Of a DNA stretch of 64,000 bases, positions 55,404 to 64,000 are shown piece after piece (position 1 is the stretch's first letter; every line of letters begins with the position of its first letter). A program made the translations under genes and the position numbers. The notes below the pieces were generated by a model. The model saw only the letters and a program-made list of their open reading frames with translations, did no database searches and was not told the origin of the DNA. This DNA comes from Corbicula japonica (lineage: Eukaryota; Mollusca; Bivalvia; Venerida; Cyrenidae), in the NCBI GenBank assembly GCA_038501625.1, contig JAZAYU010000034.1:5864467-5928466 (forward strand), given 5' to 3'.

Positions 55404-55575
55404 GCCCAAGATCATAAAACTAAATCTGGAGATCAGTCTCAAATCTCAAGCATCTGATTGGCTGAAATGGCGACCAGTCGCCATTTCAGCCAATCAGATG
55501 CGAGTCGCCATTTCAGCCAATCAGATGCTTGAGATTTGAGACTGATCTCAAAACTTAGTTATATGATCTTGGGCC
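55404..55575. repeat. Foldback MITE with duplicated centre
   Basis: GCCCAAGATCATAAAACT to AGTTATATGATCTTGGGC. The central CGCCATTTCAGCCAATCAGA block occurs twice in tandem, lengthening one arm. Confidence 0.82.
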
Positions 55576-55631
55576 CTGATGTTTAGTCGAGAAAAGATGT
55601 TCTGCAGTAAAAGTGACTGGAAATTTATTGT

Positions 55632-55735
55632 CTGTCCTGATCCAGTCAGTAGTTGTTCTGTCCTGATCCAGTCAGTAGTTGTTCTGTCCTGATCCAGTCA
55701 GTAGTTGTTCTGTCCTGATCCAGTCAGTAGTTGTT
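55632..55735. repeat. Minisatellite, four exact 26-bp units
   Basis: Unit CTGTCCTGATCCAGTCAGTA plus GTTGTT, four identical copies. Identity suggests a recent expansion. Confidence 0.95.
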
Positions 55736-55921
55736 AAATATTTGATTTAGCTGGAGTATTCAAAGAACAGGGGATCTATCCTTGCTCATGTGTGGTCGGC
55801 TTCCATTAAAGTTTTAATGAACTTGGTCCATAACAAATAACACTATTAAAGAATACAATTTTAAACTTGGAGTATATATTAACCATCATAATATACATTT
55901 TTGCAACAAGACTATTTTTAT

Positions 55922-56772
55922 ATGCCCGAAGGAACGTATTATGTTATCGCCTATCCGTCTGTCCATTAGCAATTTTCCTTCTGCTCTGTAACTCTTGAAC
56001 CCCTTGAAGGATTTTGAAGAAACCTGACACAAATGTTAATCCCATTGAGACGATGTGCAGAAGCCATGTTCAGGATGGCTCACTTCAAGGTCAAAGTTAG
56101 GGTCAAAGGTCATAGGACTTTGTTTCCCTTCTTTGCTGTAACCCTTGAAACCCTTGAAGGATTTCGAAGAAACCTGACACAAATGTTAATCCCATTGAGA
56201 TGATGTGCAGAAACCATGTTCAGGATGGCCTCGCTTCAAGGTCAAACTTCTGGATCAAAGGTCATATGACTTTGTTTTCTTTCTGCTATGTAACTCTTGA
56301 ACTCCTTGAAGGATTTCAAAGAAACCGGACACAAATGTTAACCAAATTGAGAAACCTTGTAGAAGCCATGTTAAGGATGGCTCGCCTCAAGGTTAAGGTC
56401 AGACTTAGGGGTCAAAGGAAATATGACTTCATTTCCCTTCAGCTCTAAACCTCTTAGGGGATTTCAAAGAAACCTGACACAAATGTTTACTCAATGAGCT
56501 GACGTGCAGAAGCCTTGTTGTGAATGGCTAGCTTGAAGGACAAGGTTAGACTTGAGGGGTCAAAGGTCATATAATCAGTCTTGACCAATATTATCACAAT
56601 ATTAAAATATAAATTATTAATAGTGTTCACAAAGCATCATTGTTTACTTTGCGGAATTTGTACCTTTTCTTGTTCCTGTCCTTTGGACTTCAACAGTCTG
56701 AATTTTGCTCACATCCTTTGATACAACCCTTCAGGCTTATATTGCCCGCATCGTGGTGCTCTTGTTTCTACA
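55922..56772 (+). mobile_element. Pearl-like element with about four 170-bp tandem cores, second family
   Basis: Starts ATGCCCGAAGGAACGTATTA with CCGTCTGTCC, then cores with CCTTGAAGGATTTCGAAGAA, CTGACACAAATGTTAATCCC and GGTCAAAGGTCATA. It ends GCCCGCATCGTGGTGCTCTTGTTT; the last nine bases equal the tail of the 167-bp family. Confidence 0.8.
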
Positions 56773-57029
56773 TATTATGCCTCCTTAAAATTTTGAGCGA
56801 GTCCCATTTCACTTGGACTTTGTGTTTACCATCATGCAGTTGTTCCATAACTTACAATTTTCTTGTTGTTAATTGAAATTAATATACATATCCCTTTATA
56901 AAGCCTATTTCATTTTCAACAAGACCAATAACTTTTCCAAAAATACAACCACAGTTTTGGAACTTTTTCACTTGGACTTTTCTTGAAATTAGGGCCTACT
57001 TGTGCAGTTAGCTTTTTCAAGAGATGCAT

Positions 57030-57147
57030 ACTTGCTCCAAGATTATAAAAGTGAGAATAGAAACCAGTCTAAAATCTCGAGGATCTGAATCGGTGAAATG
57101 GCGACTGTTTGAGATTTGAGACAGGTTTCTAATCTCAGTTTTAGAAA
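57030..57147. repeat. Foldback MITE, shortened
   Basis: AAGATTATAAAAGTGAGA to TCTCAGTTTTAGAAAC with a reduced centre. Confidence 0.7.
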
Positions 57148-57610
57148 CGAACTTAAATATATGTCCGAAATAAATGTATTTTCACCAATCCTAACGTTTT
57201 CAAAATATGTTCTGACAGCTATATCCCATTTCCCATTTCATTATTTCATTAAATATTAATGGATTTATCCTACATAATAAATACTACTAAATGATTGATT
57301 TGGATCTTTAAAAAATGCAACCAGGCATAGCCTATTTTATTTTCAACAGGTTCCATTTCTTCCCATCTTTTTCTGCAGTTATGCCATTGTTATTTTTATT
57401 TTTTATTTAAGTTTTCATACAGTTGGCCTATTTTTTTAATAGTACTAAATTAACTGATACAGAAATTCCATTAAGTATTAGAGAAATTATCATTATTCTC
57501 CCATTTCACTCCGATTTTTCTATCAATGTTTTAAGCATTTGATAATAATCGAGATGATTCTATTTTTTTGTTTCTCGCCTTTACCATGATGTGACATCTG
57601 ATACATGGGT
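57148..57610. other. AT-rich, nothing recognised
   Basis: No ORF or repeat boundary seen. Confidence 0.4.
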
Positions 57611-57755
57611 GATGGTTAAAACGGCCTCATTTTGGTTAAAAAATGCCTCAATATTCGGTTAAATCGGCCTTACTTTTTTATTATTTATTTTAATTAAACG
57701 GCGTCACTTTTGGTCAAACGGCCGCACTATTCTGTCAAAATGGCATCAGTTCTGA
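57611..57755. repeat. Degenerate array of TTTTGGTTAAAACGGCCTCA-type units
   Basis: About five units of 20-30 bp. Similar in style to the arrays at 9541 and 18981, but unrelated in sequence. Confidence 0.55.
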
Positions 57756-59420
57756 AATTAATGCTGTTTCAGCATTTACGATTTGTATTGAACTATTTAG
57801 TACTAACAGAACAGTTTTTCAATAACAATAAAAGCTGCTGTGATGGTCACTGATAAAAAAGGCTGTGCTCTTTTATTTGCATATTGAAAGTTTTTGTAAT
57901 GCAAGGTTTCCACGGACTGGAGTTGTTGCGAAGCGATTTTTATGCCACTTGAATTTAATTAGTATACCCATTTGCCAAACACAATTAACATAAATGTTGC
58001 ATGTAAGTATGAAATTGCAGTTAGAGGCAAACTGTTGTTTTAATTTTGTCAGTGACTCATAACACTACCTTTTCTTTTTCATACGCGCACGAACACAGTA
58101 ATATATACAGCTATGAATCGCTTGATATTATGACCCTATCAAAATGATCGGACAACTTGTTATTAAATTTTACCGTCAAAGGTATGGGTCTCCATAAAAG
58201 ACATGACTTAGAGCTGCGTTACAGGCTAATCTTATATAGATTTTGCCCAACTTAACCGATGTTAAGTAAAACGCATCAGGATCGACACAATTCTATGTCA
58301 ACGTTTTTTTTTATATACGAACGTGCAGTAAAATGAATCAAAGGGCTACGGATCTTCTTGATTTTGTGGAGTTACCGCATCTGTCGAGCGATTGTATCTC
58401 ACCGCCTAAATTATGTCGTAGAAGAATATTGCAAAGTACAATATCCAGGCGGTGCCATAATAATATCAAACAAACCAACAACATCAACAAGTGAAAATAT
58501 AATCATACAATATATAAACACCCGTCATAAATAAGAAATTACTCTCTGTTCTACAGTTGTTACTGAGATTAATGTTGTTTTTTTCAGTTTTTAAGTGTTT
58601 AATTTTAAACAATGAAAGGGAATGAAGCAATCAAAGTTTCAGACCGAAAATGATTTGAGCATGAAAATGCTGTATAGTCACCTGACAGGGTAGATCAAAG
58701 AAGATCACAACAAAGACAAAGGGCAGATGGTCCTATACAAGCAGACACGGCCTTTGAAATTTCATTTGACTGACAGGCAGTATTGATGTTCACCTTTATA
58801 CATAATAAACAGTGATGTCATAATTTGTGTGAGTATCCGAGTTCTATTGATGTATTAATTGATGAAATGAAGCAGACACTTTTTTCACTTTATTACATCT
58901 GTATTTTTTATAAAACACTCACTGAAAATGATTATCGTCATGTCATTTTACTAGCAAATTTACAGCATGATGACGAGTTTACGGTTAATTGTCAAGCATA
59001 CAATGGCCTGGTTATTGCACCTAGAATCAAAGGTAATAAAAAATTATTGTCTGAAACATGTTGAGCATTTGGCATTGATCATGGAACTTGGTAAAAAGTT
59101 CAACTCGGTGCATTTTTTTTACCATGTTTGCACTCAGTGCATCATATTTCTATTATTTCATTAAAAATATTTGATGGGGACAAGTTGCCAGTAACAGAAA
59201 TTTGTGAGAACAATTTGACTGTTAACATTAACATTAAGTTTGCTTTTCTGTAGCATTTGCTTGTGGTAAACCAATATTTATAAGTAATCTGCATTGAAAG
59301 ACTTTGTGTTCTTATAACATCAGGTTTGCCAAATGCCTTAATCTTATCGTGTAAGTTGTATGTGGTCTATCTCACTGAAGCGCATGACCAGGACAGGAAA
59401 GAGGACGAAGTACACTTCAT
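57756..59420. other. No gene recognised
   Basis: AT-rich sequence with short ORFs that show no domain. I see no exon with matching splice sites. Confidence 0.4.
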
Positions 59421-59598
59421 GCACTACAACGGCTGTAAATTCTTCATGAAATACAATGGCTGTCGATGCTTCCTGATATACAATGGCTGTAAATGCTTCA
59501 CGAACTACATTTGCTGTAAGTTCTTCCTGGCTTTATATTTTTCCTGATAGACAATGGCTGTAAATTGTTACTGATTTGCAATGGCTGTAAAACTTAAT
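59421..59598. repeat. Minisatellite, 28-30-bp unit, left part
   Basis: Units of the type ATACAATGGCTGTAAATTCT plus TCCTGAT. Continues at 60207-60677 and again after 61360. Confidence 0.8.
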
Positions 59599-60206
59599 GG
59601 GTCGCAAACATTGCAAATGGCGAAAACAGGCTAAAATTTCAAAAAATTAATTTTGGGGGAAATACTTATTGCTACCTTGATTTTAGTTAAAGAAATGTAT
59701 TTAGCTAAGAATGTAGTTAATGTTTACAAGTTCAATTTAGTCTAATTCTAATTACCAAGCACATACTAAAACAAAAGAAAAACCTTTTGCATGAGAACTG
59801 AAATTCATGGACAATATACCAAAGCAACTCAAATCTACTTTCGGTTTGAACCAGGAGGTAAGTTTTCATTGAATTTCTTGAAAACCCTAACATTATTTTG
59901 ACGATTTGGCACTTAGCATTGTAGACCAGCATATACTTATTTCAGGTATGAGTTGCTTTGGTATATTGTCCATGAATTTCAGAGTTATCATGCAAACGGT
60001 TTTTCTTTTGTTTCAGTATGTGCTTGGTAATTAGAACATGAATTAGACTAAACTGAGCTTACAAACATTAACTACATCCTTAACTACATCACTAGCTAAA
60101 TACATTTCTTTATTAAAATCTAGGTGGCAATAAGTATTTCTCCGAAAATTCATTTTTGAAATTTTAGCCTGTTTTCGCCATTTGCAATATTTTCGACCTC
60201 TTAATG
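59599..60206. repeat. Long palindrome built from the GGTCGCAAACATTGC repeat
   Basis: The left arm (about 59600-59830) starts GGTCGCAAACATTGCAAATG and the right arm (about 59945-60200) is its inverse, with a centre of about 110 bp (AACCCTAACATTATTTTGAC). It interrupts the minisatellite. A single-arm copy lies at 15627-16045. Confidence 0.85.
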
Positions 60207-60677
60207 ATATAAAATGGTGTAAACGATTTATGAACTACAAAATAATGTTGTACATGCTTCATGATTTACAACGGCTGTAAGTGCTGCTTGATACACAACG
60301 GCTGTAAACTATTTTTGTGTTATGCAATGGCTGTAATTCCTCCACATATAAAATCTCAGTAAATTCTTCCTAATATACTATAGCTATAAGCTCTTCCTGA
60401 TATACAATGGCTGTAAATGCTTCCTGATATACAATGGCTGTAAATTCTTCCTGATATACAATGGATGTAAATTCTTCCTGATATACAATGGATGTAAATT
60501 CTTCGTGTAAACAATGGCTGTACATTCTTCCTTTTATACGATGTCTGTAAATTCTTCCTGATATACAATGGATGTAAATTTTCGTGTAAACAATTGTTTG
60601 TACATTCTTCCTTTTATACGATGTCACTAAATTCTTCATGATATACAATATGTTGTAAATGTTTATGACATATAATT
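60207..60677. repeat. Minisatellite, 28-30-bp unit, middle part
   Basis: About 14 degenerate units (TATACAATGGATGTAAATTC, TTCCTGA). The minus-strand ORFs here simply repeat IHCISGRIY and are not genes. Confidence 0.85.
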
Positions 60678-61360
60678 ATGGTGGCTGATTTATGCCATTT
60701 CGTTTTTTCGTTATTTCGCCGCGAAATAACGCCAAGCGAAAAGACGAAATAACGAAAAAACGCCACGCGAAAAGACGAAATAACGAAAAAACGCCACGCG
60801 AAAAGACGAAATAACGAAAGAACGCCACGCGAAATAACGAAAAAACGCTAGTCTTGCGCGAAATAACGAAAAGTCGCCGTGCAATAAAACGCCAATTTAA
60901 CTGTACAAAATAGCGTTCTTTCTAGCTTCGCATGGCGTTTTTTCGTTATTTCGCTTGGCGTCTTTTCGTTATTTCGCTCGGCGTCTTTTCGCTCGGCGTT
61001 ATTTCGTTATTTCGCCTGGCGTTTTTTCGTTGTTTCGCGTGGCGTTTTTTTCGTTATTTCGTTTTTTCGCGTGGCGTTTTTTCGTTATTTCGTCTTTTCG
61101 CGTGGCGTGTTTTCGTTATTTCGCGTGGCGTTTTTTCGTTATTTCGTATTTTCGCGTGGCGTTTTTTCGTTATTTCGTCTTTTCGCGTGGGGTCTTTTCG
61201 TTATTTCGCGTGGCGTTTTTTCGTTATTTCGCATTTTCGCGTGGCGTTTTTTCGTTATTTCGTCTTTTCGCGTGGCGTTTTTTCGTTATTTCGTCTTTTC
61301 GCTTGGCATTATTTCGCGGCGAAATAACGAAAAAACGAAATGGCATAAATCAGCCACCAT
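60678..61360. mobile_element. CpG-rich palindromic element with about 41-bp subunits
   Basis: 683 bp with terminal inverted repeats of over 50 bp (starting ATGGTGGCTGATTTATGCCA). The left third reads CGAAATAACGAAAAAACGCC CACGCGAAAAGA-type units, and the right two-thirds the inverse. It is strikingly rich in CpG for this window. The plus-strand ORFs of 103-143 codons are repeats of FFRYFAWR and not genes. It is inserted in the minisatellite. Confidence 0.88.
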
Positions 61361-61440
61361 ATATAATAGCTGTAAGCACTGAATGATATACAATGTATGT
61401 AAATGCATTATGATATATGCTATAAACGAAGATGAAGATT
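61361..61440. repeat. Minisatellite, right remnant
   Basis: TATAATAGCTGTAAGCACTG and ATACAATGTATGTAAATGCA continue the unit seen at 60207-60677. Confidence 0.6.
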
Positions 61441-61481
61441 TTTTTTAACACGAATGATTTTAATATACATTTCTCGAACTA

Positions 61482-61740
61482 GACCGGCCTATAACTGTCG
61501 ATGAAACACATATAGCTGTTAAATCACTGAAGCGTAACAAGTCTTTGGGGAATGATGCTTTTATGATTGAATAGTATATAGAAACCTTTGATATTTTGTC
61601 TTCTAATTGATGTGATATATTTAACGGTATACTGAATTCCGGGTATTTCCCCAATAAGTGGTTAGAAGGCGTTATAATACCTCTGTATAAGAAGAGAACT
61701 ATGTTAATAACTATAGGGGGATTTGCCCTAACTAGAAAAC
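61482..61740 (+). pseudogene. LINE reverse-transcriptase relic
   Basis: The translation shows RPITVDETHIAVKSLKRNKS, then GND, CDIFNGILNSGYFPNKWLEG and VIIPLYKK, the N-terminal reverse-transcriptase motifs of non-LTR retrotransposons. There are two in-frame stops and a frameshift before NNYRGIC. It is cut off by the pearl-like element at about 61749. Confidence 0.85.
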
Positions 61741-61748
61741 TAACTAAA

Positions 61749-62943
61749 CAAACAAGATGGTCCATGGGACCCAGGGTCGCTCACCTGTCAACAACTGCTC
61801 AATGCTTGCAAGAGTTTTGTGCAAGTGTGGTAAAATCAAGTCAAAAACGTGGTAGACATCCACTAGACAATGCTACATACCAAATATCTAAGCTTTAGGC
61901 ATTGAGGTTTCCAGTAGGAAGATTTTTAAAGTTTTCCTTTTTTACATATTAAGGGCCCCCAGGACGGGGTCAATTTTGACCCCGTGGCCACCATTTAAAC
62001 AATATTGGTTAAGGGTCTCTTCACAATACTCAACACCAAATATCTAAGGTCTTGTCCTATTAGTTTCGGAGAAAAATGATTTTTCATGTTCCTATATAAA
62101 TCAATGTAAACTAAGAGAACCCTTGGGCGTGGCCAATTTTGGCCCAGGGGACATAATTTGAACAAACTTGGTAGACAATGCTACACACCAAATATCTAAG
62201 CTTTAGACACTGAGGTTTCCAGTAGGAAGATTTTTAAAGTTTGCCTTTTTCACATATTAAGGGCCCCGGGGCGGGGACAATTTTGACCCCAGGGCCAACT
62301 TTTAAACAAAGTTGATAAAGGGTCTCAGCACCAAATATCTAAGATCTAGTCCTATTAGTTTAGGAGAAAAATGATTTTTCATGTTTTTTCTATATAACTA
62401 TATGTAAACCAAGAGAACCCTATGGCGTGGCCGATTTTGGCCCAGGGGACATAATTTGAACAAATTTAGTAGACATCCATTAGACAATGCTACTTACCAA
62501 ATATCTAAGCTGTGCGCATTGTGGTTTGTGAGAAGAACATTTTTAAAGATTTCCTATATAAGTGTATGTAAAATGAAGTGACCCCTGGGGCGGGGCCAAT
62601 TTTGACCCCAGGGAAATAATTTGAACAATCTTTGTAGAGTTCCACTAGAGGGTGCTAAATGCCAAATATCTAAGCTATAGGCCTAGTGGTTTCAGACAAG
62701 AAGATTTTTAAGGTTTTTCCTTTAGGTTGCCATGGCAACCAGAGTTCTGCATGGAATTGATTTCTTTGAACAACTTTGGAAGAGCTTCATGCAAGGAACA
62801 TCTGTGGCAAGTTTCATTCATTTTGGCCCAGGGGTTTAAGAGGAGATGTCGTTTAAATAAAAAGTTTACGGACGGACAACGGACGCCGAACAAATAGCGA
62901 TCACAAAAGCTCACCTTGTCATAATGTGACAGGTGAGCTAAAA
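61749..62943 (-). mobile_element. Pearl-like element, minus strand, diverged 167-bp family
   Basis: In reverse it starts TTTTTAGCTCACCTGTCACA, passes GATCGCTATTTGTTCGGC and GTTGCCATGGCAACC, has a few diverged cores (CCCTGGGGTCAAAATTGGCC-like), and ends CAGGTGAGCGACCCTGGGTC, CCATCTTGTTT. It is clearly related to the two intronic arrays but has fewer and older cores. Confidence 0.8.
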
Positions 62944-64000
62944 AGAATTATTTTGAAAGAGGAGCATTACTGTTGGTAGCGTTATCGGGTTTATTTGGTT
63001 TATTTCATTTAAAATACCGGTTCAGTGTTATGGACAGCAAACAAATATTCTTATTTACCTGTAGTATACACGATAACTACTGTACTTTGAAGACTGTTGT
63101 TTTACACGTTGATAAGATCAAGTGTTTAATCTCATAAGCCCGTTGGATCAGTAGGAGAAAGGTTATAACTGAACCCCATCTAAAAGATTTTATAATTTTA
63201 GTAAATCCCAAGTTCACCGTGCGCAATTATCAACTAACACATTCTTAAAAATAGGCTCTTGTGAACTCCCGAAGGAAGTTCAAATCAGCGTATTATCCTT
63301 AAAGATTTTTGATATGAACAATTGTATTATAAATTTCAAACGCGCATTTACCCATTTGCACGAATTTTATTTGTTATTTTTTACATTCTCCGGTTACTTA
63401 ATATTAAATCTGGTTCTGTGTTAAAATGTATTTTATCACTTTGACCTCAAGACGCTTCGCGAAACGTTGGAATCATATTGATTTCGTCGTGTTTTTTTTT
63501 TTAAATATTTATTAAATTATTTGTCAGAATTTATCTTTATCAACACTATTTCGTGTGTTTTTTTTTTTAAATATACAATTAATATTATAGATCCCACGCA
63601 ATGTTGTCTTTTTATCTAGTACTCGGCTCAAATAATTTCAACTAGAGGAACGCCAAAAACGAAAGCACATTCTTAAATATGCATACTACTCAAAGTTTGC
63701 TAAGCACCAAGTTGACCACACATCATTGCGAAGTCTAGATTATATGAAAATACATTGGAAATCGTTTAGATATGCATTGGGAAGGTCCTCTGTTTACACA
63801 CAACCATGAATGACATTCATGCAAACGAGATGACCCTGAAATTTCACTGTATGTAATTTTATGTACCCGACATTTGTAGACACTCAATCTTTACTTTCAT
63901 ATTAAAGACTGTTGATGACTGCATTAATGGCAAATGCCGAGTAATGTCATAGCACATCCATTGGAAGCACACATCGAGAGTTGTCTTTGTTTTGGCAAAC
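62944..64000. other. No gene or repeat recognised
   Basis: AT-rich sequence to the window end, without ORFs of note. Confidence 0.4.

Noticed and set aside
58825..59164. Two overlapping short ORFs
   Set aside because: No recognisable motif, no splice-compatible neighbours, length expected by chance.
60356..60648. Minus-strand ORFs with repeated IHCISGRIY
   Set aside because: By-product of the 28-30-bp minisatellite.
60932..61386. Overlapping ORFs of 103-143 codons with repeated FFRYFAWR
   Set aside because: They are open only because the 41-bp CpG-rich units lack stops. Three frames give the same motif, and they lie wholly inside a palindromic mobile element.

Overview
The window is animal nuclear DNA, most likely from a bivalve mollusc. 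It is AT-rich. The one complete gene is split into many short exons with canonical splice sites, and the rest is dense with transposable-element relics, including tandem-core 'pearl'/Helentron-like repeats, foldback MITEs, mariner and hAT types typical of bivalve genomes. The species cannot be named from the sequence. There is no sign of bacterial operons, CRISPR arrays or phage.

Layout. (1) 447-8949, minus strand: four exons of a gene I read as SPIDR (scaffold of homologous-recombination repair), covering only the N-terminal part. The gene runs off the left edge and its first exon is unresolved. The 6.3-kb intron between 2482 and 8743 is a stack of nested DNA transposons. (2) 8950-22682: about 13.7 kb of mobile DNA with no convincing host gene. 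It holds an internally deleted mariner, a TTAA-flanked terminal-inverted-repeat element with two short ORFs, a 1.8-kb hAT-type element with an 8-bp target duplication, and inverted 'cgacccc' arrays. (3) 22683-53176, plus strand: a complete EDC4 (Ge-1/Hedls) gene. I resolved 29 coding exons whose reading phases all agree, giving 4,278 nt, or 1,425 residues plus stop. (4) 53177-64000: the EDC4 3' flank, then mobile and satellite DNA. This contains a LINE reverse-transcriptase relic, a pearl-like element on the minus strand, a 28-30-bp minisatellite split by two insertions, and a CpG-rich palindromic element.

EDC4 is the scaffold of the mRNA decapping complex in P-bodies: an N-terminal WD40 propeller, an acidic and serine-rich linker, coiled coils and a C-terminal helical domain. 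Two of its 28 introns look U12-type (minor spliceosome): intron 6 (GTATCCTTT...AG) and intron 22 (ATATCCTT...AC). The introns carry about 20 copies of a TTAACCC MITE, about a dozen copies of a foldback element (one ending 14 bp before a splice acceptor, another in the presumed 3' UTR), and two large arrays of a 167-bp repeat. EDC4 and the putative SPIDR gene are arranged head to head, but about 14 kb of transposon DNA separates the recognised exons.

I did not find a new gene system. The observations most worth checking are the two U12-type introns, the hairpin against a splice acceptor, and the structure of several mobile-element families.
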